A stretch of 15,411 bases of DNA from an uncultured Acholeplasmataceae bacterium (GTDB lineage Bacteria > Bacillota_I > Bacilli_A > Acholeplasmatales > Acholeplasmataceae): contig CAMOAP010000031.1 in NCBI GenBank assembly GCA_946577115.1, positions 1-15,411 on the forward strand, in the 5' to 3' direction. The notes below the pieces were generated by a model. The model searched no databases. It was not told the DNA's origin and saw only the letters and a program-made list of their open reading frames with translations. Both the position numbers and the translations under genes were made by a program. Positions 8,244 through 15,411 of the stretch are shown in pieces (positions within the stretch are counted from its first letter, which is position 1; each line of letters opens with the position of its first letter).

Positions 8244-10163
8244 TTATTCTTGTCTTTGTAGATAAATAGGCAACAAAAATTCATTTCTGGGTGAAAGACT
8301 ATTTTCTAAAACTTTAGGACCTGGCGGCATATTTTGTCTTTTAAATTGGGTTTGATAAAAAGTTTTAAGATATGAAACAACTAATTGATTACTTTTTTCT
8401 GGACTCAAATCAAAGGCAATTTGCAATAACCAAGCAATTTTGGTTTTGGTAAAACCTTTTTTGATACGGCAACAAAGAATAAAATCTTCCATAATTAATT
8501 TTTGATTAATGTTTTCTTGTACTAATTTTTGATATAATTTTTTTAAGTTAGGTGTAATTTGTAAATGGTTGTTTTCTAAATGATAAAGTAATAATTCTTT
8601 AACTAAAACATTAGGAACACCAGCATTGACATTATAAATGTGGTCGTAATGACTGCGAGGATTATTTTTGCCTAAAGCCATGTCTGAAAAATTATTATTT
8701 TCTAACAACAAAAACTTTTGCGTTTGGGAAGCTAATTCCTTTAAAAAAACTTGATCTAGGTCTTTGGGAAAAGAAGCAAGTTCGTTGGGCGAAATAGAAA
8801 TGTTGTTAATATCATGGACTAAAGTAGCTGTTTCATTTGTTTCGCTTGTGTTGTTTGTGGCGTGGATTAAATTAGTAGTGTTATCATTTTTGTCCAGTCC
8901 CAAAAAGGATAAAAAATCTTTTTTCTTTAAAAAACTACTTTCACAAATGTGACAAACTCCTTTGGTTTGTAAAAAATCTTTGAGGAGTTGATAATGAGTT
9001 TGGTTGGTAAAAAGAAGTGGATTTAGGATTATAATGAAATCTTCTAACGGTTTTTTCAATAAGGAAAAACTTTGAAAAGCAACTACTAAAGTTAATAAAT
9101 CTTTAATATTTTCAGTAATTTCTACAATTATTTTGGCATTAAAATTGCTAAGTTTGGTTTTAAGTGCTAATACTTGGATTTCGTTTGCCAACTTTAAGTG
9201 CGAAGCGACATTTGATTGAGGAATAAAAGGTGTTTGATTGATTGGTTTTTCAAAATAATAATGAGGCGTTTCTTTAAGTTCAAAATAAGCTTTCAAAAAA
9301 GGATATTGTTTGCCTATTCTTTGGTCACCATAAGTAGTATCAATTCTTCTTTGAAATTTAATTAAATCAACACAAACATCCACTACTAAACTTACATCTT
9401 GATTAAATAAATCTTTTTCGGCAACCATTTCGCCTAACAAAGCAGCCATTTTGTGGTTAGAAAATAAATTATCAACAGTGGATTCAGTAATTCCACTACT
9501 GGTATAAAAATAACCTCCAATTTGTTTACGCGAATGATCAAGAACGGCATTTTTTCTTAAATCAAGTTTGCCTATGTGATCGGGTGAAGCAGAAGGATTA
9601 AAAATTAAATGAGCGCCGTTTAAGGAAAGTAGATCACCAGGAGAAAAGACAGTCCATAAATCTTGACAAATTTCTACTCCAAAAATAAGATCAAATTGAG
9701 AATTAATAAATAAAACATCTCCAAAAGGAACTGTTTGACCCAAAATTTGGATATATTGTGATTCGCAGGTTTTACCTGATTGAAACCATCTTTTTTCATT
9801 AAATTCTTTATAATTGGGAATAGTTTTTTTAGGTGTTATTCCTAATATTTTATCTTTTTGAATGATAACTGCTACATTAAATAAAACTTCATGCAAAGCA
9901 AGAGGCATACCAAAAATATAAACTCCTTCAAAAGAATTATTTTTTAAAAGCCAATCTAGAGCTTGAAAATTTTGTTCTAAAAAAGTAGTTTCAAAAAAAA
10001 GATCTCCTGCTGTATAACTACTTAAACAAAGTTCGGGGAATAAAACAAAACTGGATTTACTTTTGTTTAGAACATTTTGCATACTATAAGCATTTTTTAA
10101 GGGATTGCCTACTGTTAAAGGAGGACTTGCTAATTCAATTTTAATAGAATTATTTTTGTACAT
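8244..10163 (-). CDS. nadE: NadE-like protein: intact glutaminase domain, degenerate NAD+ synthetase domain
   Basis: By length (639) and two-domain layout this is the glutamine-dependent NAD+ synthetase family. The N-terminal nitrilase-type glutaminase (about 1-290) keeps its triad: E44 (FPELCLSSY), K112 (PKKTIPNY) and C166 (GVEICQDLW). The C-terminal part aligns with NAD synthetase at YNVNAGVP (510-517) and QFKRQNMPPGPKV (606-618), then SPRNEF. The ATP-binding SGGxDS is absent: residues 350-355 read TENIKD within an otherwise colinear KIIV...LTLVVA. The GTxDxSE motif reads ENNNFSD (488-494). An Asn/Thr-rich insert lies at about 425-455. Synthetase activity is therefore doubtful, while amidase activity looks possible. 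The start is preceded by AAGGA at unusually long spacing. It lies downstream of amp and is separated from it by a terminator. Confidence 0.88.
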   Translation of the reverse strand: MYKNNSIKIELASPPLTVGNPLKNAYSMQNVLNKSKSSFVLFPELCLSSYTAGDLFFETTFLEQNFQALDWLLKNNSFEGVYIFGMPLALHEVLFNVAVIIQKDKILGITPKKTIPNYKEFNEKRWFQSGKTCESQYIQILGQTVPFGDVLFINSQFDLIFGVEICQDLWTVFSPGDLLSLNGAHLIFNPSASPDHIGKLDLRKNAVLDHSRKQIGGYFYTSSGITESTVDNLFSNHKMAALLGEMVAEKDLFNQDVSLVVDVCVDLIKFQRRIDTTYGDQRIGKQYPFLKAYFELKETPHYYFEKPINQTPFIPQSNVASHLKLANEIQVLALKTKLSNFNAKIIVEITENIKDLLTLVVAFQSFSLLKKPLEDFIIILNPLLFTNQTHYQLLKDFLQTKGVCHICESSFLKKKDFLSFLGLDKNDNTTNLIHATNNTSETNETATLVHDINNISISPNELASFPKDLDQVFLKELASQTQKFLLLENNNFSDMALGKNNPRSHYDHIYNVNAGVPNVLVKELLLYHLENNHLQITPNLKKLYQKLVQENINQKLIMEDFILCCRIKKGFTKTKIAWLLQIAFDLSPEKSNQLVVSYLKTFYQTQFKRQNMPPGPKVLENSLSPRNEFLLPIYLQRQE

Positions 10164-10372
10164 TTTCTTTCATTTGTTTCCTTAGTTATTCATGATTTAA
10201 TACTTAAAAAATTAATATTTATGATAATTAATATTTTTTATTAAAATAACTTAATGATAAAAACTATAATTTTTATTGTTTACATTTAAATAATTTTTTT
10301 ATGATATTAAATAAATTAATAAATATTTAATTTATGGTTTGTAAATGATAAAAAAATAAAACCATTATATAT

Positions 10373-10401
10373 ATTATATAATTTTTTAATAATTTTCCCA
10401 A
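10373..10401 (-). promoter_or_regulatory. Candidate nadE promoter
   Basis: On the minus strand, TTGGGA (10396-10401) is followed after 17 bases by TATAAT (10373-10378). The -10 is a perfect match and the spacing is ideal, but the -35 is a weak match and the region is so AT-rich that chance TATAAT boxes are common. The implied leader to nadE is about 200 bases. Confidence 0.4.
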
Positions 10402-10409
10402 ATAAAACC

Positions 10410-10488
10410 TTATTATTAATAATAGTTTTGAGCAATAAAATAATCTTTATAAATACAAAATTATAATCAAAACTATTATTAATAATAA
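10410..10488. repeat. 22-bp perfect inverted repeat
   Basis: Arms 10410-10431 and 10467-10488 are exact reverse complements, separated by 35 bases. Each arm also contains the self-complementary 14-mer TATTATTAATAATA (10411-10424 and 10474-10487), so the two arms can pair with each other or each fold alone. It lies between the nadE promoter candidate and the amp terminator. Its function is unknown; it could be a protein-binding site, an mRNA-stabilising hairpin or a mobile-element trace. Confidence 0.75.
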
Positions 10489-10497
10489 AAAATAAAT

Positions 10498-10530
10498 AAA
10501 AAAACTAGGTTAAAAAAACCTAGTTTTTTT
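10498..10530 (-). terminator. Strong Rho-independent terminator after amp
   Basis: A 14-bp perfect stem (10498-10511 with 10517-10530) has a five-base loop. The core is CTAGGTT/AACCTAG flanked by runs of seven A and seven T. It lies 24 bases past the amp stop codon. It ends in a T-run on either strand, so it could work in both directions. It separates amp from nadE. Confidence 0.88.
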
Positions 10531-10554
10531 AAAATAGATATAATTAATGATTAA

Positions 10555-11049
10555 TTAGTTTTTATTGTTTTTTTTAATAAAGAAAACAACACCACCAGCA
10601 ACCGAAACAACTGTAACAACTACTAATGTTAAGAACCACCATGATTTATACCAAGATGTAGGAACAGTCACAACTCTATTAGTATCAATTATATAATCCA
10701 AAACTGCTAAGTTTGTAACAATAGTTGATTTATCAGTTTTGGCTGCAATTTTTACTTTTTTTGCATTTGAATCAGTTGTGTCAAGTGAAACGTCAACATT
10801 TTCGTCTATTAAAATGTCAGTATAATTTGTTGGTGCTTGAGCATTTTTTAAAGCTTTAACCACAGCGTCTAATTGTTTAGCTTCTTCATCTGACTTAAAA
10901 GTAAGTTTTTTATTGTTGATTATTCCTGCTAGTTTACTTAAATCAACAGCAGTAGCAAAAACTTGAACACTAGCAAATATTAAAACAACAGTAACAAATA
11001 AAATTAAAACTTTAGCAACTAAAGATTTTTGAGTTTTTTGATTTTGCAT
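10555..11049 (-). CDS. amp: Antigenic (immunodominant) membrane protein Amp
   Basis: A surface protein of 164 residues. A basic N-terminus and hydrophobic core (about 10-31) end in a likely signal-peptidase site after ATA (32-34). A hydrophilic external domain of about 100 residues follows (35-136). One C-terminal transmembrane helix (about 137-157) and a basic tail (KKNNKN) complete it. This is the Sec-exported, C-terminally anchored layout of phytoplasma Amp, and the position between groEL and nadE matches the known amp locus. In aster yellows phytoplasmas Amp binds insect-vector proteins and is under positive selection. This copy is shorter than that type and close to stolbur-type proteins in size. 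AAGGAG (11058-11063) supports the ATG. It has its own promoter and terminator. Confidence 0.88.
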   Translation of the reverse strand: MQNQKTQKSLVAKVLILFVTVVLIFASVQVFATAVDLSKLAGIINNKKLTFKSDEEAKQLDAVVKALKNAQAPTNYTDILIDENVDVSLDTTDSNAKKVKIAAKTDKSTIVTNLAVLDYIIDTNRVVTVPTSWYKSWWFLTLVVVTVVSVAGGVVFFIKKNNKN

Positions 11050-11077
11050 TATTTGTTCTCCTTTCTTTCGTTATATA

Positions 11078-11106
11078 ATTATATGTTTTGAGTTATTTTC
11101 TAACAA
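11078..11106 (-). promoter_or_regulatory. amp promoter
   Basis: On the minus strand, TTGTTA (11101-11106) is followed after exactly 17 bases by a perfect TATAAT (11078-11083). Transcription would begin near 11071, giving a leader of about 22 bases that contains the ribosome site. This would let amp be expressed independently of, and more strongly than, groEL. Confidence 0.65.
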
Positions 11107-11174
11107 AGAGTTAAAAGACAATCAAAACCTACTATTATTTTAACATGAAAAAGGAAAAATGAGAGATAATAATT

Positions 11175-11194
11175 AAAAAAAATAAAGCTTTATT
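11175..11194 (-). terminator. Weak terminator-like palindrome after groEL
   Basis: The perfect palindrome AATAAAGCTTTATT (11181-11194) is followed on the minus strand by a T-run (11175-11182). It starts 13 bases after the groEL stop. The stem is short and AT-only, so it may be inefficient and allow some read-through into amp. Confidence 0.4.
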
Positions 11195-11206
11195 AGTTAT
11201 AAAAAA

Positions 11207-12871
<1,665 letters not shown>

Positions 12872-12935
12872 TTAAAATATTTTATTTTTGTTTATTAATA
12901 TTTAGTTTATAATGATTTATCTTATCTACATTATC

Positions 12936-13205
12936 TTATTTAATTTGTGCCAAAATATCTTTTACGGCAACAATTAAATAATCTTTTTCTCCTAAAGTAA
13001 CTTTGCTACCAGAATAGCTTTTATAAACCACTTCATCATCTTTTTTTAAACCTTCAACTTTGGAACCTACTCCAACAACAACCCCAACAGAGGATTTTTC
13101 TTTTTCTGATAAAGCCAAAATAATTCCGCTAGCTGTTTTGGTTTCTTCCATTTTTAATTTTAAAATAACATTGTCATGTAAGGGGATAATTGTTTTTTGT
13201 TTCAT
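12936..13205 (-). CDS. groES: Co-chaperonin GroES (10 kDa)
   Basis: The heptameric lid of the GroEL chamber. Its 89 residues include the start KQKTIIPLHDNVILK, the mobile loop (about 16-34) with the GroEL-contacting GIIL (27-30), VGVVVGVG (40-47) and a YLIVAVKDILA end. AAAGGAG (13213-13219) precedes the ATG. It is the first gene of the groESL operon. Its leader carries a CIRCE-like operator, so repression by HrcA and heat induction are likely. Confidence 0.96.
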   Translation of the reverse strand: MKQKTIIPLHDNVILKLKMEETKTASGIILALSEKEKSSVGVVVGVGSKVEGLKKDDEVVYKSYSGSKVTLGEKDYLIVAVKDILAQIK

Positions 13206-13270
13206 GATTAAACTCCTTTTAATTTAGTAATTTATTATAGTAAATCTAATATTTTTATAATGATTTCATT

Positions 13271-13296
13271 TTAGCACTAAATAATTTCAGTGCCAA
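13271..13296 (-). promoter_or_regulatory. CIRCE-like heat-shock operator
   Basis: The arms TTGGCACT and AGTGCTAA (minus strand) form an inverted repeat with one mismatch. They match the HrcA target consensus TTAGCACTC-N9-GAGTGCTAA except that the spacing is one base shorter (10 rather than 11 bases between the 8-bp arms). It lies immediately downstream of the groES -10 box, the usual place for CIRCE. Confidence 0.75.
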
Positions 13297-13306
13297 AAGC
13301 AATTTT

Positions 13307-13335
13307 ATTATATCATAAGATTTCATAATTGGCAA
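13307..13335 (-). promoter_or_regulatory. groESL promoter
   Basis: Minus-strand TTGCCA (13330-13335) and TATAAT (13307-13312) are separated by exactly 17 bases, a good housekeeping sigma-70-type promoter. Transcription should begin near 13300, just before the CIRCE-like operator. This places the operator in the early transcribed region. Confidence 0.78.
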
Positions 13336-13463
13336 GTGTTAAAAGAATTAATTAGGTTTGGGAGGATTCAAAAAATTATTTTATGTTTGTGGTAAATATT
13401 GTTAAATTATCTTATTGGAAATTGCAACAAAATTTTTTATTTATGTGATTATATTTATTTATA

Positions 13464-14189
13464 TTATTGTTTTTTATCATAAAAATAAGTTTGATAAATA
13501 ACCTTTAATCTTGGATTAAGATAAATAACACAACCTAATAATAATAAATTACAAGTAATAACTGTTTCTAAATTAAGAACAAAAATAATAATAAAAGAAG
13601 TTATTCCATTAGCAAACAAAATATTATGATAGGGATTATATTTTAGAATATATTTAATACTTGGCAAATAACATAAATAACCATTTATAGCATAAAAAAA
13701 AGTATGAATTAACATAATTATAATTAAAATGATTAATAAACGTATAATATTTTTTTTATTAATATTAAAATGACTTAAATCTTTACAATATAACAATCCT
13801 GTAAAAGACCAAGATAAAAGAGGTATTAAAGTTTTTAAAAGATAATTCATTATGACAAAAGCTACTTTATTAATATTTATTTTTGAAAGTAAAAAAATAT
13901 CATAATCAGCTAAAATCCAAAAATGCCCCAAAGTAGTTACAAATTCACAAAAAAGATAAATAAGAAGCATTAAATAAGCTTTCTTAAAACCAAAGAAAAA
14001 ACCTAAATAAAATAAAGGTACTAAAGCAAGATTCAAATAAGCTTTATAAGTTAAAGGAGACCTAAAATAATCATAGAATCCTATTTGTTTAGAAAGATGA
14101 AATAATATAAGAGCTAAAGCAAGTATATGAGCTGCTAGAATATATTTATGTAAAGTCTTTTGAGTATTTTGGGCGATTGACGAATACAA
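13464..14189 (-). CDS. Six-helix integral membrane protein, possible ECF S-component (ThiT-like)
   Basis: A hydrophobic protein of 241 residues with about six transmembrane segments (roughly 16-34, 50-68, 70-92, 108-133, 149-170, 192-218). The helix count and the spacing of the last two helices, with GYLCY (170-174) and NPYHNILFANG (185-195), recall the substrate-binding subunits of energy-coupling-factor transporters, especially the ThiT thiamine family. This is an impression from pattern, not a firm match: the His usually found in helix five appears to be Tyr. The start codon is TTG with AAAAGGAG about seven bases before it. It may have its own promoter (extended -10 at 14268-14276). It is transcribed towards groES with no clear terminator between. 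Confidence 0.7.
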   Translation of the reverse strand: MYSSIAQNTQKTLHKYILAAHILALALILFHLSKQIGFYDYFRSPLTYKAYLNLALVPLFYLGFFFGFKKAYLMLLIYLFCEFVTTLGHFWILADYDIFLLSKININKVAFVIMNYLLKTLIPLLSWSFTGLLYCKDLSHFNINKKNIIRLLIILIIIMLIHTFFYAINGYLCYLPSIKYILKYNPYHNILFANGITSFIIIFVLNLETVITCNLLLLGCVIYLNPRLKVIYQTYFYDKKQ

Positions 14190-14267
14190 AATATTGCTCC
14201 TTTTAGTTTTTTAATATACTCGATAAATTTATTTTTAAGAAATTATTTTATCACTTTTATCATCTCA

Positions 14268-14276
14268 ATTATAACA
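14268..14276 (-). promoter_or_regulatory. Extended -10 element for the membrane protein gene
   Basis: The minus strand reads TGTTATAAT, a perfect -10 hexamer with an upstream TGn extension. No good -35 is visible at 16-18 bases. Transcription would begin near 14261, about 70 bases before the TTG start. The candidate is weak because of the AT-rich background. Confidence 0.35.
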
Positions 14277-14528
14277 TATATCAAAATACAATAACATAAT
14301 GTTAATATAAATAATTTATTCCCATTATCCCAACCAGATAAAAAAATTATTAATTAAGAATAAAAAAATAATGGATATAAAATATCTATTATTGACTATA
14401 ATTATTATTTAATTGCATTTATTATAAAAGATTTATAAATATAGATAATTATATTTATCGATAACTATTATAATCTAATCTCTATATGTGTTTAATTTTT
14501 CTATTCCTCCATAAATGTTTGAAAGGTT

Positions 14529-14557
14529 TGAACTGTTCCAAAAGTTTAGACACTTTT
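14529..14557 (+). mobile_element. IS3/IS150-type terminal inverted repeat-like sequence
   Basis: TGAACTGTTCCAAAAGTTTA followed by GACAC resembles the ends of IS150-group elements of the IS3 family, which begin TGAACTG, have an A-run and then a GGACAC/AGACAC block. In phytoplasmas the tra5 transposase of this family is associated with potential mobile units. No transposase gene is in the window, so this would be an isolated end or the edge of a larger element extending rightwards. Confidence 0.4.
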
Positions 14558-14578
14558 TATTTTTTAAAATTATTCTTT

Positions 14579-14608
14579 AAGACTAACTATTAAGTTAGTC
14601 TTTTTTTT
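14579..14608 (+). terminator. Rho-independent terminator hairpin upstream of the sigma gene
   Basis: A 10-bp perfect stem (14579-14588 with 14593-14602), loop ATTA, is followed by T at 14601-14608. It is oriented for the plus strand. No plus-strand gene precedes it in the window, so it either insulates the sigma gene from incoming transcription or acts as an attenuator in its leader. A third copy of the arm, AAGACTAA at 14616-14623, can pair with 14595-14602 instead. Confidence 0.7.
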
Positions 14609-14662
14609 CTTTTCTAAGACTAAAAAAAATAATTTCCTCTCTTTTCTAAAAACGTTTTTAGT

Positions 14663-14667
14663 AAGGA
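14663..14667 (+). promoter_or_regulatory. Shine-Dalgarno site placing the sigma gene start at 14673
   Basis: AAGGA lies five bases before an in-frame ACG, exactly where the ATG of the sigma-factor gene would be expected. No comparable site precedes the later in-frame TTG at 14760. Confidence 0.6.
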
Positions 14668-14672
14668 ATTAA

Positions 14673-15302
14673 ACGTTAAGACAAGAATTATTTAAAGAAT
14701 TTTTAAAAAATAAAAAGAATTTAGAAATTCGTAATCAATTAATCGCACTTTATTTACTTTTGGTAAAAAAACTAGTTTATCAATTTAAATATTATCCGCG
14801 TGTCCTTCAAAAAGAGGATTTATACCAAGAAGGGGTTTTAGGATTAATCAAAGCCCTAAATAATTACCAAGATTTCGGTTATGACTTTATCGCTTATGCT
14901 ACTCCAACCATCAAATCGGAAATAAGAGAAATAATAAGAAAAAGTCATTCGCCTTCAATCCCACAAAAAAATCATAAAAAGGATAATCTTTCTTTTCGAG
15001 AAGAATTTTATGAACCATATCAAATAAATAAATTAAATCCTCATCCATTATGGTTAAAACAAGTTAAGCATGAAAATTTTTTAAAAAAAATGAAAGCTAA
15101 ATTAAGTGAAAACGAATTTCAAATTATCCATTTAAGTTTTGGCGTTCCTTTAGGAAATATCAATGAAGATTATCAAAAATGTTATACCAATGCTGAAATA
15201 GCTGAAAAACTCAATTTATCTTTAAAACAAGTAGAAAATATTAAAAACATCGCTATCAAAAAATTAAAAAAACAAAAAAACGTTAACCTTTCCCGTCCGT
15301 AA
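14673..15302 (+). CDS. sigF: Sigma-70 family RNA polymerase sigma factor (PMU type, sigF/fliA-like), start codon ACG or lost
   Basis: An alternative sigma factor of about 209 residues. Counting from 14673, region 2 spans about 15-92: NLEIRNQLIALYLLLVKKL, EDLYQEGVLGLIKAL (48-62) and FIAYATPTIKSEI (72-84). Region 4, a helix-turn-helix, spans about 138-202 (LSENEFQIIHLSFG, then TNAEIAEKLNLSLKQVENIK). The linker replaces a recognisable region 3. Similar genes are carried by phytoplasma potential mobile units. Coding similarity clearly begins before the TTG at 14760, which would delete region 2.1. The only well-placed start is ACG at 14673, after AAGGA, with a stop codon (14670-14672) directly upstream. 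Either ACG is used inefficiently or an ATG has mutated and the gene is decaying. It is the only plus-strand gene here. Confidence 0.8.
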   Translation, partial: TLRQELFKEFLKNKKNLEIRNQLIALYLLLVKKLVYQFKYYPRVLQKEDLYQEGVLGLIKALNNYQDFGYDFIAYATPTIKSEIREIIRKSHSPSIPQKNHKKDNLSFREEFYEPYQINKLNPHPLWLKQVKHENFLKKMKAKLSENEFQIIHLSFGVPLGNINEDYQKCYTNAEIAEKLNLSLKQVENIKNIAIKKLKKQKNVNLSRP

Positions 15303-15411
15303 TGACGTTAAACTATAAGTTTTCGACGTTATACCAAGAAGATGGGTGAAAATTTAAAGTCTCATATAACGTACATAAGGTAACAGTTACACCAGTAAAA
15401 GATAACTGAGT

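Larger units (their letters stand above)
10164..10554. other. AT-rich amp-nadE intergenic region
   Basis: A 391-bp non-coding stretch, almost entirely A and T. From the amp side it holds the amp terminator (10498-10530) and a 22-bp perfect inverted repeat (10410-10488). Next come a candidate nadE promoter (10373-10401) and a 7-bp hairpin (ATGGTTT 10334-10340 with AAACCAT 10359-10365). The rest is a roughly 200-base leader to nadE with two tiny open frames just before the nadE start. I see no other gene in it. Confidence 0.7.
14190..14672. other. Divergent AT-rich intergenic region at the core/mobile boundary
   Basis: 483 bp without a gene, between the minus-strand block and the plus-strand sigma-factor gene. 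From left to right it contains an extended -10 element for the membrane gene (14268-14276) and a low-complexity AT stretch to about 14520. It continues with an IS3-like end (14529-14557), a plus-strand terminator hairpin (14579-14608) with a competing arm at 14616-14623, and the palindrome TAAAAACGTTTTTA (14647-14660). I see no coding remnant. Confidence 0.65.

Noticed and set aside
9040-9140. A frameshift hiding the NadE PP-loop
   Set aside because: The flanking residues on both sides of the lost motif align in the same frame without insertion or deletion, so substitutions rather than a frameshift account for it.
14456-14465. Palindrome TTATCGATAA and nearby TTGACT as promoter/operator in the divergent region
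   Set aside because: TTGACT at about 14392 has no -10 at 16-18 bases, and the palindrome is only ten bases in a very AT-rich stretch; chance is the simplest explanation.

Overview
This strongly A+T-rich window looks like part of a phytoplasma chromosome ('Candidatus Phytoplasma', Mollicutes). The main evidence is the gene order groES-groEL-amp-nadE, where amp encodes a small secreted and membrane-anchored surface protein; this locus is known from phytoplasmas. Tryptophan is encoded by TGG and the genes read through with the standard code, so this is not a mycoplasma that reads UGA as tryptophan. The short Amp (164 residues) is closer in size to the stolbur-type proteins than to the larger aster yellows Amp, but that placement is only an inference.

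Bases 1-14189 form one continuous co-directional block on the minus strand. In transcription order it holds: a six-helix membrane protein that may be an ECF S-component (14189-13464); the chaperonin operon groES-groEL behind a canonical promoter and a CIRCE-like operator (13335-11207); amp with its own promoter and a strong terminator (11106-10498); and nadE-mnmA-rel (10163-4728). It continues with hisS-aspS-tilS and the first codons of ftsH (4584-1), closely packed with Shine-Dalgarno sites that can sit inside the preceding gene. The products cover protein folding, the host-facing surface, NAD-related amidase chemistry, tRNA thiolation and lysidine modification, tRNA charging, and (p)ppGpp signalling.

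To the right of 14190 the character changes. A 480-bp AT-rich divergent region contains a sequence resembling the end of an IS3/IS150-type element and a plus-strand terminator hairpin with a competing downstream arm. After it comes a plus-strand sigma-factor gene of the sort carried by phytoplasma potential mobile units (PMUs). Its expected start codon is ACG rather than ATG. This is probably the edge of a mobile unit next to the core gene block.

The most notable observation is in NadE. Its glutaminase domain keeps the full Glu-Lys-Cys triad. In the NAD synthetase domain, the PP-loop SGGxDS and the GTxDxSE motif are replaced position for position by unrelated residues, although the reading frame is open and the C-terminus is well conserved. 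This looks like an amidase joined to a pseudo-synthetase. Other points are a Leu in place of the Gly of the Rel synthetase NGYxSLH motif, a perfect 22-bp inverted repeat between nadE and amp, and two cysteine clusters (TilS, HisRS).
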